From an uncultured Phocaeicola sp. (GTDB taxonomy: Bacteria > Bacteroidota > Bacteroidia > Bacteroidales > Bacteroidaceae): a stretch of DNA of 64,000 nucleotides. Positions 18,301 to 25,799 of the stretch are shown here, in pieces. A model generated the notes under the pieces. The model searched no databases. It saw only the letters and a program-made list of their open reading frames with translations, and was not told the origin of the DNA. The translations under genes and the position numbers were made by a program. The DNA lies in the NCBI GenBank assembly GCA_944320815.1, contig CALUIZ010000002.1, forward strand, positions 62,001 through 126,000, read 5' to 3'. Position 1 is the stretch's first letter; each line of letters begins with the position of its first letter.

Positions 18301-18435
18301 CGGAAAACGTTGGTTACTCAGATTCAGAAACTGATTAAAGAGGTAATCCTGCCGGAATGTGGAGGCAATCAGGGTGGCGAGCAATTCCTCTTCTTTAAGG
18401 ATGCGGCATTGAAAGCAATAGAATTGGTAAAATAA
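15391..18435 (+). CDS. tubulin/FtsZ-superfamily-like protein
   Basis: A 1014-residue cytoplasmic protein. The N-terminus ILVGLGGTGGKVL (residues 8-20) and GLAGGTGSGSIID (161-173) match the first nucleotide loop and the G-box signature of the tubulin/FtsZ superfamily, as in the Tubulin_2-type bacterial proteins. The N-terminal part (about 1-400) would be the GTPase; the remainder is long, Lys/Glu-rich and helical, with likely coiled coil at about 505-680, and a C-terminal region of about 300 residues. It has no signal peptide or membrane helix. FtsZ and bacterial tubulins are about 350-480 residues, so more than half of this protein is extra. The neighbouring genes encode membrane and exported proteins. 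GTP binding is supported; polymerisation is not shown. Confidence 0.82.
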   Translation: MDINENHILVGLGGTGGKVLKAFRKRLFQEHTADQRAKLPLGYVYVDSSKEMMQPNDITFRVLGQDASFNESEFVFIKGINLQSVFSNPSGFPGLKGFIGDPEVMQKTIGSVEAAAAQKRRAGRILFGSSVQAYLNTLKGQYTKVKSISSTTKLNIHIFTGLAGGTGSGSIIDVLAQTRNEYRDANIILYAMIPEHTPPGTCDAGRYHANGYAALTEMNAMMVKKYMPYDVTGHSERVPLENASRVVNSCILYSNENENGLTVEPHKQLPAIVSDFAYNRIFLEQNDNTEEFLRSYALENIEDFRNENSETVKEGNIDVVRTKLFSSFGIKRVVIPEEEIIEYFTYSFGRQALLQMRFNNWNDDMGFRDTPANIDFHSFVAEAENLERWRMTDKHLTLDKPILDSDQKKWNGFADYWGGVIPLWTEEASKQKMPLNELERFCSEGYDKFFRKVGVKNFFEGKMQAREEHANEICSLVEQYMFDKWSTGDLSLYNLCQLIDRVIEAADLKRKEYEGRITTWNQSIDQLEKAKAMNQLDWSSKGFIGGLLSKNKLIQAHSTIMQQLYLKKTEVEGLHFAVAMLAVLLNKLNALRGRIERFVNIINEALENAEKQIGSRCQDKTGISNLQETIIRFYDNNAVMKFTKDVIKDRNRQKGIADEFRQEVLKQIGTEHTFARANATISSDSISNLLDTVVRGKAITIHDEVLIEDNEKLINRNILEQLQEQYHSDDELKQFAKKIIEQSGVFLTFNQTEINRAVKNNPIPQPGQNIDRKIVLVNLPKVEGNEVVQRFAMKLKDALVNAVTGGVLVKVDMNGTRKNEMTISSITYCFPARALKELPYLKEKYDYLVNNPNEARQNRIVLHTEGTGENFPSLFVKQEMLPSDVRKKYTPYLMTAYALGIIKYADRQDGTGLSAYGTIEEDALGLEILNPFADKFTEIPYSSKFTEEFGEDLADKLKSALKTDYLHVEKRKTLVTQIQKLIKEVILPECGGNQGGEQFLFFKDAALKAIELVK

Positions 18436-18446
18436 AAAAGAAGATT

Positions 18447-19100
18447 ATGAGTGGAAATAAAGCTGTTGTAAAGAAAGGGCGTTGTCTGAATATAGGCAAT
18501 TGCAATAAGGCGAACACGAAAGAGATCATTGAGGTCAATATCGGTGAGGACTTTATATGTCCTGAGTGCGGTGGCGAACTGGTTGAAGTAAAGCCGAAAA
18601 AGTCGGTGTTGCCTTATATTGTTGGAGGTGTCGTTGTAGTCGCCTTGGTCGTTGTGGGCTTGATGTTTGGCTTGAAGGGCGGGGAAAGTCCGGTTGAGGA
18701 TCCCGGAGAAGAACCGGAGATGGGAATCAGTAGCGGCAGTGTGGATTCGCTTGATGTGGATACATCAAATGTTGCTGTTGAGGCTTCGGGTGAAGATGCA
18801 ATAAAGCCGGAAACGGAAAAAGCTGGTAAAACTTCTCCCTCTTCTCCACGGATGGGAACATTGAACTTTGATTACGGCACCTATGTGGGAAGTATATCCG
18901 GAGGGAAAGCCAACGGATTGGGAACGCTGACTTATACGAAAAGACATCGTATCAGTACTAGTGATTCTCAGGAACGTTTTGCGGAACCGGGCGATTATGT
19001 GAAAGGTGACTTTGAGAATAATGAAGTGAAGACTGTCAAATGGTATGGTGCTGACAATAAGTTGAAAGGTGCCATCTTTGCAGGTTCTAACGGATTGTAG
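18447..19100 (+). CDS. zinc-ribbon, single-pass membrane, MORN-like protein
   Basis: A 217-residue protein of three parts. The N-terminal part has four Cys in a ribbon pattern (CLNIGNC near residues 12-18 and CPEC near 38-41). A hydrophobic helix follows (about 52-74), and then an acidic Ser/Glu-rich linker (about 76-130). The C-terminal part has Gly/Tyr repeats similar to MORN motifs (YGTYVGSISGGKANGLGTLTY region, then a second unit GDYVKGDFENNEV). With Lys before the helix, the ribbon should be cytoplasmic and the MORN-like part periplasmic, so it could link the tubulin-like protein to the exported proteins downstream. That link is inferred from order and topology only. Confidence 0.75.
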   Translation: MSGNKAVVKKGRCLNIGNCNKANTKEIIEVNIGEDFICPECGGELVEVKPKKSVLPYIVGGVVVVALVVVGLMFGLKGGESPVEDPGEEPEMGISSGSVDSLDVDTSNVAVEASGEDAIKPETEKAGKTSPSSPRMGTLNFDYGTYVGSISGGKANGLGTLTYTKRHRISTSDSQERFAEPGDYVKGDFENNEVKTVKWYGADNKLKGAIFAGSNGL

Positions 19101-19101
19101 T

Positions 19102-20238
19102 ATGATGTCTTCTCTCCGGTTTATAGGGATTCTGACTATAATGCTGGCTGTGGCGGTTCCGGCTACAGCCGGACATGGTGAGAATGCAGGGCATTGTGTG
19201 CTTTTGCAGGATGCGCTTCGGGTACATGGATTGGAAAGAACTTCTGAGAGTGTTCCTGTTCCTGACTGCGGTTCCCGGACATTTCATATGAAGTGGAATG
19301 GGACAGTTCTGCAGGATGCCGGAATCAATCTTTTCCCGGAAGACATGGAAAAGATCTATTCACCGGAAGTGTATGATTTCGTCGAACGCTTTTTCTTGTT
19401 GTTCGCCCTTCAGACTGAAGACGGCAGGAAGAATCTTTTGCGTCAAGATCATTTGAGATTGAATGTCAACGGGCGGGATTACAGTTCCGCCCGAGTGGCT
19501 CCGTGCAGCTTGCTTCAGGCTGTGGATGTTGAATCTCCTTTTGCTTTGAATGCGGACTCTTCTTGTTTTTATGCTTCCTGGCAGGGAATAGGCTTAAAGG
19601 TTGACTTTGTGTTTCCGAAACAATACGATTTGATATTCGGAAAGGATAAAAGGATGTTGACGGAAGAATTGCCATCCAGGTTGGAAAGTGTGTCGGATTC
19701 TGTCGCTATGGATAAGTTGGATTTTGATCTGTCTTCTTTTCAGCGGACGGCTTTAAAAGATGTTTATTTTGATTCGGAGGGGACGTTTCTGATTCCGCAG
19801 ATGAAAAGTGGAACCTATTTACAGAGAACAAAGGAAGGGTTTGATTATCTGTTTGATGAAAGATTTCCGGAAGAGTCGATGCTGAATCTTTTTACCGGAG
19901 CTTTTCGGATGGATATACCGATGGAGGCAGATTTGACGGTGAAGGGATATAGGTATGACTCCGCCAGTCTGATAACGTTGAAGCGTTTGACTGCGTTCAT
20001 GGACGGGACAGGCTGTAAGGCTTATGTGGGAATCGAAACGGTTTCTGAAGGGGAAATCACCGGTACGGTGGTCTATTTTAATTGGGATCTGATGTATGAA
20101 CATCTGTTGTGTTTCAGATTCCCATGTAGGGGATTTCATGATAAAAGGGAGAAGGCGAAGTTGGTATTGTATCCTTATATTCCTTTGAATAATGTGGAGA
20201 ATCTATATGATGATGTATCCGAACTTCCTTTGTCATGA
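19102..20238 (+). CDS. exported protein of unknown function
   Basis: A 378-residue protein with a signal peptide (about residues 1-24, ending PATAG). No known domain is recognised. It is rich in Phe, Tyr and Asp and looks like mixed beta structure. It starts 1 nt after the stop of the zinc-ribbon gene, so the two are probably translationally coupled; the frame is open further upstream to 19069, but the signal peptide decides for 19102 or 19105. It probably acts in the periplasm or on the cell surface with the neighbouring exported proteins. Confidence 0.7.
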   Translation: MMSSLRFIGILTIMLAVAVPATAGHGENAGHCVLLQDALRVHGLERTSESVPVPDCGSRTFHMKWNGTVLQDAGINLFPEDMEKIYSPEVYDFVERFFLLFALQTEDGRKNLLRQDHLRLNVNGRDYSSARVAPCSLLQAVDVESPFALNADSSCFYASWQGIGLKVDFVFPKQYDLIFGKDKRMLTEELPSRLESVSDSVAMDKLDFDLSSFQRTALKDVYFDSEGTFLIPQMKSGTYLQRTKEGFDYLFDERFPEESMLNLFTGAFRMDIPMEADLTVKGYRYDSASLITLKRLTAFMDGTGCKAYVGIETVSEGEITGTVVYFNWDLMYEHLLCFRFPCRGFHDKREKAKLVLYPYIPLNNVENLYDDVSELPLS

Positions 20239-20266
20239 TTTGAATAATGATAATTAAAATGTGGAA

Positions 20267-21106
20267 ATGAAGAACTTTCTGATATTTATATTTTTGTCTG
20301 CGTTTTTCCCTTGTGTCTTGTCGGCTCAGGTTGCTTATATGGAGGAAAAGGCGAAAGTGAATAAGATTAAGCGTAACTCGCAATATCTGTATGGGGAAGG
20401 TGTGGCTGCAACTTTGGAGGACGCTACGAGTCTTGCTGAGCAGAATCTTAAGAATGCCATTCTCACAGAAATGAGCGGAAACGATAAACTTCAGGGTGCT
20501 GACAAAATACTGGTCAATTCAATCAAGAAGCATTCCGAGAAGATTCAACTGAAGAGAGGGGCGATGGAACGTGTTTTTCTTTATGTCGAGAAGAAAAACC
20601 TTTTTCCCGCAGACCGTATGGTCGCGTTGGATATCTCGGCTTCTGTTCAGCCGGAATCGGTTGTTGTGGATGAAATCCCAGAACAATCGGGAGATGAAAA
20701 TCCAGATGTCATTGAACGGAAGAGTGGGGAAGCTCCTTCCGGGTATGTTGACACTGGGGCGGACAGTCAGAAAAAATCGGTTTTTGAATCTCTTGTGGAG
20801 TCCGTATCTTCATCAGCTCCTGTTGAAGTTTCATCGTCTGTGCTTCAGACAATATTGACTAAAAGGACGGTGTCTGAACTGGAGTCACTTATGCGGAATT
20901 TGAAAGCCGAGCATAAATTGATGTGGGGAAATGTCCGTTCTTCCGTTAATCCGCAGTGGTATGTAGCCGTTTTTTCGGGGAATGAGGTCAAGGCTGTCCT
21001 CGATCGTGAAACTTCTGGAAAGAGGACGGATTTGTTGACCGGAAAACAAGCCGCTTTGGATGATTATGCGTCGGATGTAAAAGTATGGTTTATCCTGTAT
21101 GAATAA
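20267..21106 (+). CDS. exported protein, N-terminal part LPP20-like
   Basis: A 279-residue protein with a signal peptide (about residues 1-20, LSAQ cleavage). Residues about 35-110 (YLYGEGVAATLEDATSLAEQ and following) resemble the LPP20/FlgT-type small domain found in outer-membrane and flagellar lipoproteins, with the usual Gly-x-Gly then long helix. A Ser/Glu-rich linker and a second small domain follow (about 185-279). ATG at 20267 is preferred over GTG at 20261. It is part of the tubulin-like operon. The domain resemblance is by eye and modest. Confidence 0.62.
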   Translation: MKNFLIFIFLSAFFPCVLSAQVAYMEEKAKVNKIKRNSQYLYGEGVAATLEDATSLAEQNLKNAILTEMSGNDKLQGADKILVNSIKKHSEKIQLKRGAMERVFLYVEKKNLFPADRMVALDISASVQPESVVVDEIPEQSGDENPDVIERKSGEAPSGYVDTGADSQKKSVFESLVESVSSSAPVEVSSSVLQTILTKRTVSELESLMRNLKAEHKLMWGNVRSSVNPQWYVAVFSGNEVKAVLDRETSGKRTDLLTGKQAALDDYASDVKVWFILYE

Positions 21107-21118
21107 AAATGTTGTGAA

Positions 21119-22087
21119 ATGAAAAAAATGTGGATATTTTTATTGGGCTTGTTAGGCACTGTCAGTGCATTTGCCCAGTATGAAACAGTTCTGGAGGTGA
21201 CAGATGCACCGAATACGACAGTTAAGTTGAATATGGAGCGTAATGGTACGCTTTTGCTTACAGAGTTGAATAATGCACAAGGGGAACAAAGGAGCTTGTC
21301 GTTAGGGGGGATTGATATTAGCGACCAGGCGGCCGAATCATTGATGATAATGTGGGAGGTTTGTCCTTTCAGATGTGATGAGCTTGAAATAATAGAGCCA
21401 TGTTTGCATGTGGGAAACAATCAGGCCTTACAAATACGTAATATTCCGGTAATTATGGAACCGAGGGAGGGCGAAAGGTTTGAAGAAGATGAGTATCAGG
21501 AAATTGTGTTGAATTTTGATAATTCCGGTAAGATTGTCAATCTTTGCTTTGCCTTGAATCAGACAATCTATAGCCAGGTGATGCGGAGTAATTTAGAGGT
21601 GACTGACTTGAGGCGGCGGTCACTTGTGCTGGATTTTGTAGAACAGTTCCGCACCGCATATAACAGAAAGGATATGGCTTTTCTGGAAGATATATTCAGT
21701 GATGATGCGCTGATTATCACCGGATCTGTACGTAAGCGTGTGAGTAATGATGGTGTGGGGTTTGTTTCAGGTGTGACGTATAAAGTGCAGAATAAGAAAA
21801 CTTATCTTAGCAATCTGTCAAATGTATTCAGGTCTAACCGACGTATAAATGTTGTCTTTGAGGATGTGAAAGTGATGAAGCATCGTCAGAAAGATTATAT
21901 TTATGGGGTAAAGCTGGTCCAGCATTGGAATGCTGACCGCTATAGTGACAAGGGATACCTGTTTCTGTTGTGGGACTTTAAAGATGAAGCCAATCCGAAG
22001 ATTCATGTGCGTACCTGGCAACCCTATAATGAAACGCCTAAGGAGGAAGTGTTTGGTTTGCAGTCATTTAATACAAGTAAGCTATGA
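21119..22087 (+). CDS. exported protein with NTF2/SnoaL-like C-terminal domain
   Basis: A 322-residue protein with a signal peptide (about residues 1-19, AFAQ cleavage). The N-terminal half is beta-rich and unrecognised. Residues about 175-305 look like an NTF2/SnoaL fold: an amphipathic helix LVLDFVEQFRTAYNRKDMAFLEDIF, FSDDALIITG, and late strands including GYLFLLWDFKD with the conserved aromatic positions. Such domains usually bind small ligands or mediate dimerisation. Its stop overlaps the start of the next gene by 4 nt (ATGA). Confidence 0.65.
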   Translation: MKKMWIFLLGLLGTVSAFAQYETVLEVTDAPNTTVKLNMERNGTLLLTELNNAQGEQRSLSLGGIDISDQAAESLMIMWEVCPFRCDELEIIEPCLHVGNNQALQIRNIPVIMEPREGERFEEDEYQEIVLNFDNSGKIVNLCFALNQTIYSQVMRSNLEVTDLRRRSLVLDFVEQFRTAYNRKDMAFLEDIFSDDALIITGSVRKRVSNDGVGFVSGVTYKVQNKKTYLSNLSNVFRSNRRINVVFEDVKVMKHRQKDYIYGVKLVQHWNADRYSDKGYLFLLWDFKDEANPKIHVRTWQPYNETPKEEVFGLQSFNTSKL

Positions 22088-23511
22088 GAAGCAGAATGAT
22101 TAGGAGTAAGTGCGCTTTTGTCGTATTGTTGTGGCTTTCCTCTTTTTTTACTTCGTTGGCTCAGGATATAAGAATCACGCGTCAGCCGGATCGCTCATAT
22201 CCGGATGCGTATATGGCTAAGCTTGAGTTTGTCTCGAATAGTGACAAGTTGGAGTTCAATGAAAATACAGGCGTGACTATGTCTGCCCCGGAGCAACGTA
22301 ATGGAAAATATGTTTATTCTGCCGTTATTGATGTTGCGGATGGGGGAGGACTGAACTTTCAGATATGGCAGCGTGGCAGTGTGGATAAAAAGGAACTGGA
22401 AGTAATGTTGGACGAAAAGACATGGGTGTCTTTTGATATTGAAGTGACAGAACTTCCGCTTATAATTCAGGATATAAAGGTTACCGCACCGCATGTTGCC
22501 CATGCGCAGGCGCAGACAGCGTTGATTTCTGTTCTTTGCAATGACGGGACTTTGGATGTTGAGGTATATGCCGGACAGGCAAAGGCTTCTAATGTAAAGT
22601 CTGATGCTCCTGTGAAGAAGGAGGATGGTTCGTATGAGTATCTTCAGACTGTGGATTTGACTGGGGTTCCCCCGGAAACAGAATATTCTTTGCGTCTGAC
22701 AGTAGGGGGTAATCCGGAAGTTAAGTCATTCGTTGTAGGTCAGTTGGCTCAGAAGGATGGAGTTGAGATTGCTGTGAGTGTGGTTCAGGAGTCATCATGT
22801 TTTCGTCACAATGAAAGCATGGCCGAGAATGCTTTTATCAACGGGTTGTATCGCGAGGCATACTTTGCCTATAAGGATGCGCTTGAGTGTGATGATAAGG
22901 AAGATGAAGGGATGATTAAAAAGAAAATGAGAAACTCAGCCATATTGACCAATGCGAAATCCAGGGTAATGAAGCATGTTGAGAAAGCGGATGCTTTCCG
23001 GAGAAATGGAGAGATGGACAGTTGTATGCATTATTATCAGGATGCTTATAAATATGCAGCGGCCATTCTGAAGATGAATCCTAACGATTCTTATTGTATA
23101 CGTTTCAACAGAGATTACGCAAAGATAAGGAGTGAACTGCCCAGAGTTGTGTCCGGAATAGTGGTAGATCAGGGCAAGCTGGGATTGGATGGAAAAAATC
23201 TGCCTTTGGCCAACGTGTATGTCGTTTTGTATAGGCATGAAGTGGAAATGGATCGGATTAAAGGAGTGATGACACCTAAACCGGGCAAAGTCCTTGAAAC
23301 GAAAGTCTTGGCAAAAACAGATGAGACCGGACGTTTTGAAGCTTTTGTCCCCCGGAACAATTCTTATGCTATTTATGTGCTGTATTTTGTATTTGATAAG
23401 GAGGAGACTGGTCTGACGCGTGTGCCGGAAATAAAGTATGTGCCGAATGACAAGGATGTGCAGAAAGGGCTTGTGGTTCGTTTTATTTCAAAGAGAATAA
23501 ATAAAAATTAA
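22084..23511 (+). CDS. exported protein with TPR-like and Ig-like regions
   Basis: A 475-residue protein with a signal peptide (about residues 1-27, SLAQ cleavage). The N-terminal half (about 28-225) is beta-rich and may hold two Ig-like domains. A helical region follows (about 235-350), with two TPR-like units such as FINGLYREAYFAYKDALE and EMDSCMHYYQDAYKYA. The C-terminal part (about 355-470) resembles a carboxypeptidase-regulatory/Cna-B-type beta-sandwich, including VVSGIVVDQG, ANVYVVLYR and TDETGRFEAFVP. The repeat and sandwich content suggests a binding or scaffold protein in the periplasm. It overlaps the upstream gene by 4 nt. Confidence 0.68.
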   Translation: MRSRMIRSKCAFVVLLWLSSFFTSLAQDIRITRQPDRSYPDAYMAKLEFVSNSDKLEFNENTGVTMSAPEQRNGKYVYSAVIDVADGGGLNFQIWQRGSVDKKELEVMLDEKTWVSFDIEVTELPLIIQDIKVTAPHVAHAQAQTALISVLCNDGTLDVEVYAGQAKASNVKSDAPVKKEDGSYEYLQTVDLTGVPPETEYSLRLTVGGNPEVKSFVVGQLAQKDGVEIAVSVVQESSCFRHNESMAENAFINGLYREAYFAYKDALECDDKEDEGMIKKKMRNSAILTNAKSRVMKHVEKADAFRRNGEMDSCMHYYQDAYKYAAAILKMNPNDSYCIRFNRDYAKIRSELPRVVSGIVVDQGKLGLDGKNLPLANVYVVLYRHEVEMDRIKGVMTPKPGKVLETKVLAKTDETGRFEAFVPRNNSYAIYVLYFVFDKEETGLTRVPEIKYVPNDKDVQKGLVVRFISKRINKN

Positions 23512-23534
23512 TGTTAAATTAAAGCCAAACAGTT

Positions 23535-24278
23535 ATGAAAAAGAATTATGTGAAAATTGTACTTCTGGCTATTATTGCCATGATGTGCTTTGCTCCAGTG
23601 GCGGAAGCCAAGAGTGACAAGAAAAAGAAAGAGAAAAAGAAATTTGAATGGGTTATGCCCGAGAAATTGACCGGGCTTGAGGATTTCGATCAGTATCTTC
23701 TGACTTGTGATACATTGTATAATCGTATTACGACTTATCGTGATTCCATTCATTTTTTTCAGATTGACACAGTGTTGGTTAAAGACAATGGCGTTGCTTA
23801 CTATGACATACAGATCCGTGATGAGCAGGGCACAAAACGTAGTTGGATTCAGTCTATCCAGCAGGGAGCTGATTTAATATTTACCGGTACTGATATTGTC
23901 TTGGATGCGGCTAATATAACTTTAATGACGACATCGGCCGGATTATCTCTTACTTCGAAGCCGATGCTTGCATTTTCTTATGGTAAATATCTTAAGGCCG
24001 GGCCGAAGATAGTCGGGCTTGCGTATAATGAGGTGAAGGAGATTGTGAACCGTACAAAAGCTCAGATGAAAACTATGAAAGAAATCCATAAAAATAAGGT
24101 TGATAAGTCAACGGATACAGATTATTTGGTTCTTGTTCCGGAAGGTGAAGAAATTAATCTGGAGGAATGTGTAGAACTGAGTTCGATTGATTTGGGAGAT
24201 ACTGCCGCTCAGGATCTTCCGGCGGAATTGTTGGACGAAAGTCTTGATGCTGAGTTGACGGTGGAAGAACCGAAATAA
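23535..24278 (+). CDS. exported protein of unknown function, last gene of operon
   Basis: A 247-residue protein with a signal peptide (about residues 1-25, AEA cleavage) followed at once by a Lys run (KSDKKKKEKKK). The middle part contains a hydrophobic region (about 120-160, VLDAANITLMTTSAGLSL) that may be a membrane-embedded or aggregation-prone helix pair. The C-terminus is strongly acidic (LDESLDAELTVEEPK). No domain is recognised. A perfect terminator follows its stop, so it closes the operon. Confidence 0.65.
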   Translation: MKKNYVKIVLLAIIAMMCFAPVAEAKSDKKKKEKKKFEWVMPEKLTGLEDFDQYLLTCDTLYNRITTYRDSIHFFQIDTVLVKDNGVAYYDIQIRDEQGTKRSWIQSIQQGADLIFTGTDIVLDAANITLMTTSAGLSLTSKPMLAFSYGKYLKAGPKIVGLAYNEVKEIVNRTKAQMKTMKEIHKNKVDKSTDTDYLVLVPEGEEINLEECVELSSIDLGDTAAQDLPAELLDESLDAELTVEEPK

Positions 24279-24280
24279 AA

Positions 24281-24319
24281 GAAAAATCCCCATTACGAAT
24301 TGAGTGATGGGGATTTTTC
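24281..24319. terminator. bidirectional intrinsic terminator
   Basis: A perfect 13-bp inverted repeat (24281-24293 against 24307-24319) with 13-nt loop. The arms carry A and T runs, so it works in both directions between the tubulin-like operon and the convergent utilisation-locus operon. Confidence 0.9.
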
Positions 24320-24340
24320 TTTATCTGTTGTGGTTATATT

Positions 24341-25783
24341 TTATTCCCAGTCGTCCGTGCGGAAAGGGATGAGCGGAAGTTCGCGCAGATTTGCCACGTT
24401 GCCCGGAAGGAAGTCGCGGAATCCATAGCGGACGGCAACGGGTTTCGTCACCTTGTCGCAGGTCACCCGGATACGGATCTTCTGGTCTTCCCATTTCACC
24501 TCTCCTTGTGCGGGATAGAAGACACGGTCTTCGCCTGCCATCTCAAATCCGACCATTCCGTTCATACGGTTAAAGCCATTTCTGGCATGGCTGAAGTCCA
24601 GAATTGCGGCATTGCCTTCTATAGTCATTGACTGGTAGGCGGGGCTGTCCGCTTCGATACCCTGTATGTGGTATGTCTTTGCCAGTGCCTGATATGCCAG
24701 ACGTTCTCCCACGTGCTTCTTGTCTTTCGGGTGGATGTTGGTCGCTTCATAGGGTTCCACCAGGTCGTTGGTTGAAATCATGGCACTGTTCGGAATCAGA
24801 GATTCGGCTTTGTGCTGCGCCTCGCGCAACAAGGCTCCTGCCGTGCCTTTCCCGTCTCCGAAGGGTGCGGTCTCCACAAAGTAGAACGGGAGTTCTCCCA
24901 GTCCCCACTCTTTCCGCCACAGGTCGACCATTGTTTTCAGACGTTCGGCATACGTCTTGTGTCTTCCTACATTCGCCTCCCCCTGATACCAGAGAAATCC
25001 CTTGATGGTATAATTCTGGAGAGGCTTCAGCATGCCGTTGTACATTATTGTGGGACTCATCCAATGCCACCAGTCGCCGGGCTGGACTTTGCGGATGTCT
25101 CGTTCCAGGTTGATGTCCGGATAGGTGGAGACAATCTCTTTCGGCAGCCATCCTTCAACCGATGAGCCTCCCCAACTGCAGTTGATGATGCCTACGGGAA
25201 TGTCGAGCACCTTGTTCACCATTCGTGCGAAGAAGAAGGCGGTGGCACTGAAGCGCGGAGCATTTTCAGGACAACTCGTTTCCCATTTTCCCCTGCAGCG
25301 GTCGGCTGGTGCGGTTTTTCCGTCTCTCCCTACCGTGGCTACGCGGATTCCTTTCCATCTGGAGGCGAGGGCGATTTCCTCGTTCGCGCCTTCTATAGGG
25401 CAGTTGTCGAATCCGGCAAGCGGCATCTCCATGTTCGACTGGCCGGAGCAGAACCATACTTCGCCGATGAGTATGTTGTTCAGCACGACTGGAGTGCCGT
25501 CTGAAATCTCGATGGTGTAGGCGGTATATCCGGCTTCAGGCGTCAGGACGGATGTGAGCCATTTCCCGTCCTTGTCTGCCTTTGCCTGATAGGTCTTGTC
25601 GTTCCATGATGTCCTGACGGTGATGGTTGCGTTCGGATCCGCCCATCCCCACAGACGTGCATCCGTCTGTTGTTGAAGAACCATGTTGTCACTTAAAATC
25701 TCAGGCAGGACAACTTTTGCCTGCAATGCATGTCCGCTTCCAGAAAGGAATGCGGCAGCTATCAGAAAATTCCTTATTTGCAT
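24341..25783 (-). CDS. sialate-O-acetylesterase-type carbohydrate esterase
   Basis: A 480-residue exported esterase (signal peptide about residues 1-22) of the SASA/SGNH type. The nucleophile block CSGQSNMEM places Ser116; WYQGEAN (about 265-271) is the second conserved block; D340 and H351 (in NIHP) fit the catalytic Asp/His pair. Family members remove O-acetyl groups from sialic acid or from plant glycans. As last gene of a xyloglucan-type locus, deacetylation of xyloglucan side chains is the more likely job (inference). It begins 16 nt after the GH97 stop and ends at a terminator shared with the tubulin-like operon. Confidence 0.85.
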   Translation of the reverse strand: MQIRNFLIAAAFLSGSGHALQAKVVLPEILSDNMVLQQQTDARLWGWADPNATITVRTSWNDKTYQAKADKDGKWLTSVLTPEAGYTAYTIEISDGTPVVLNNILIGEVWFCSGQSNMEMPLAGFDNCPIEGANEEIALASRWKGIRVATVGRDGKTAPADRCRGKWETSCPENAPRFSATAFFFARMVNKVLDIPVGIINCSWGGSSVEGWLPKEIVSTYPDINLERDIRKVQPGDWWHWMSPTIMYNGMLKPLQNYTIKGFLWYQGEANVGRHKTYAERLKTMVDLWRKEWGLGELPFYFVETAPFGDGKGTAGALLREAQHKAESLIPNSAMISTNDLVEPYEATNIHPKDKKHVGERLAYQALAKTYHIQGIEADSPAYQSMTIEGNAAILDFSHARNGFNRMNGMVGFEMAGEDRVFYPAQGEVKWEDQKIRIRVTCDKVTKPVAVRYGFRDFLPGNVANLRELPLIPFRTDDWE

Positions 25784-25799
25784 AATCTGGGTCTTTATG

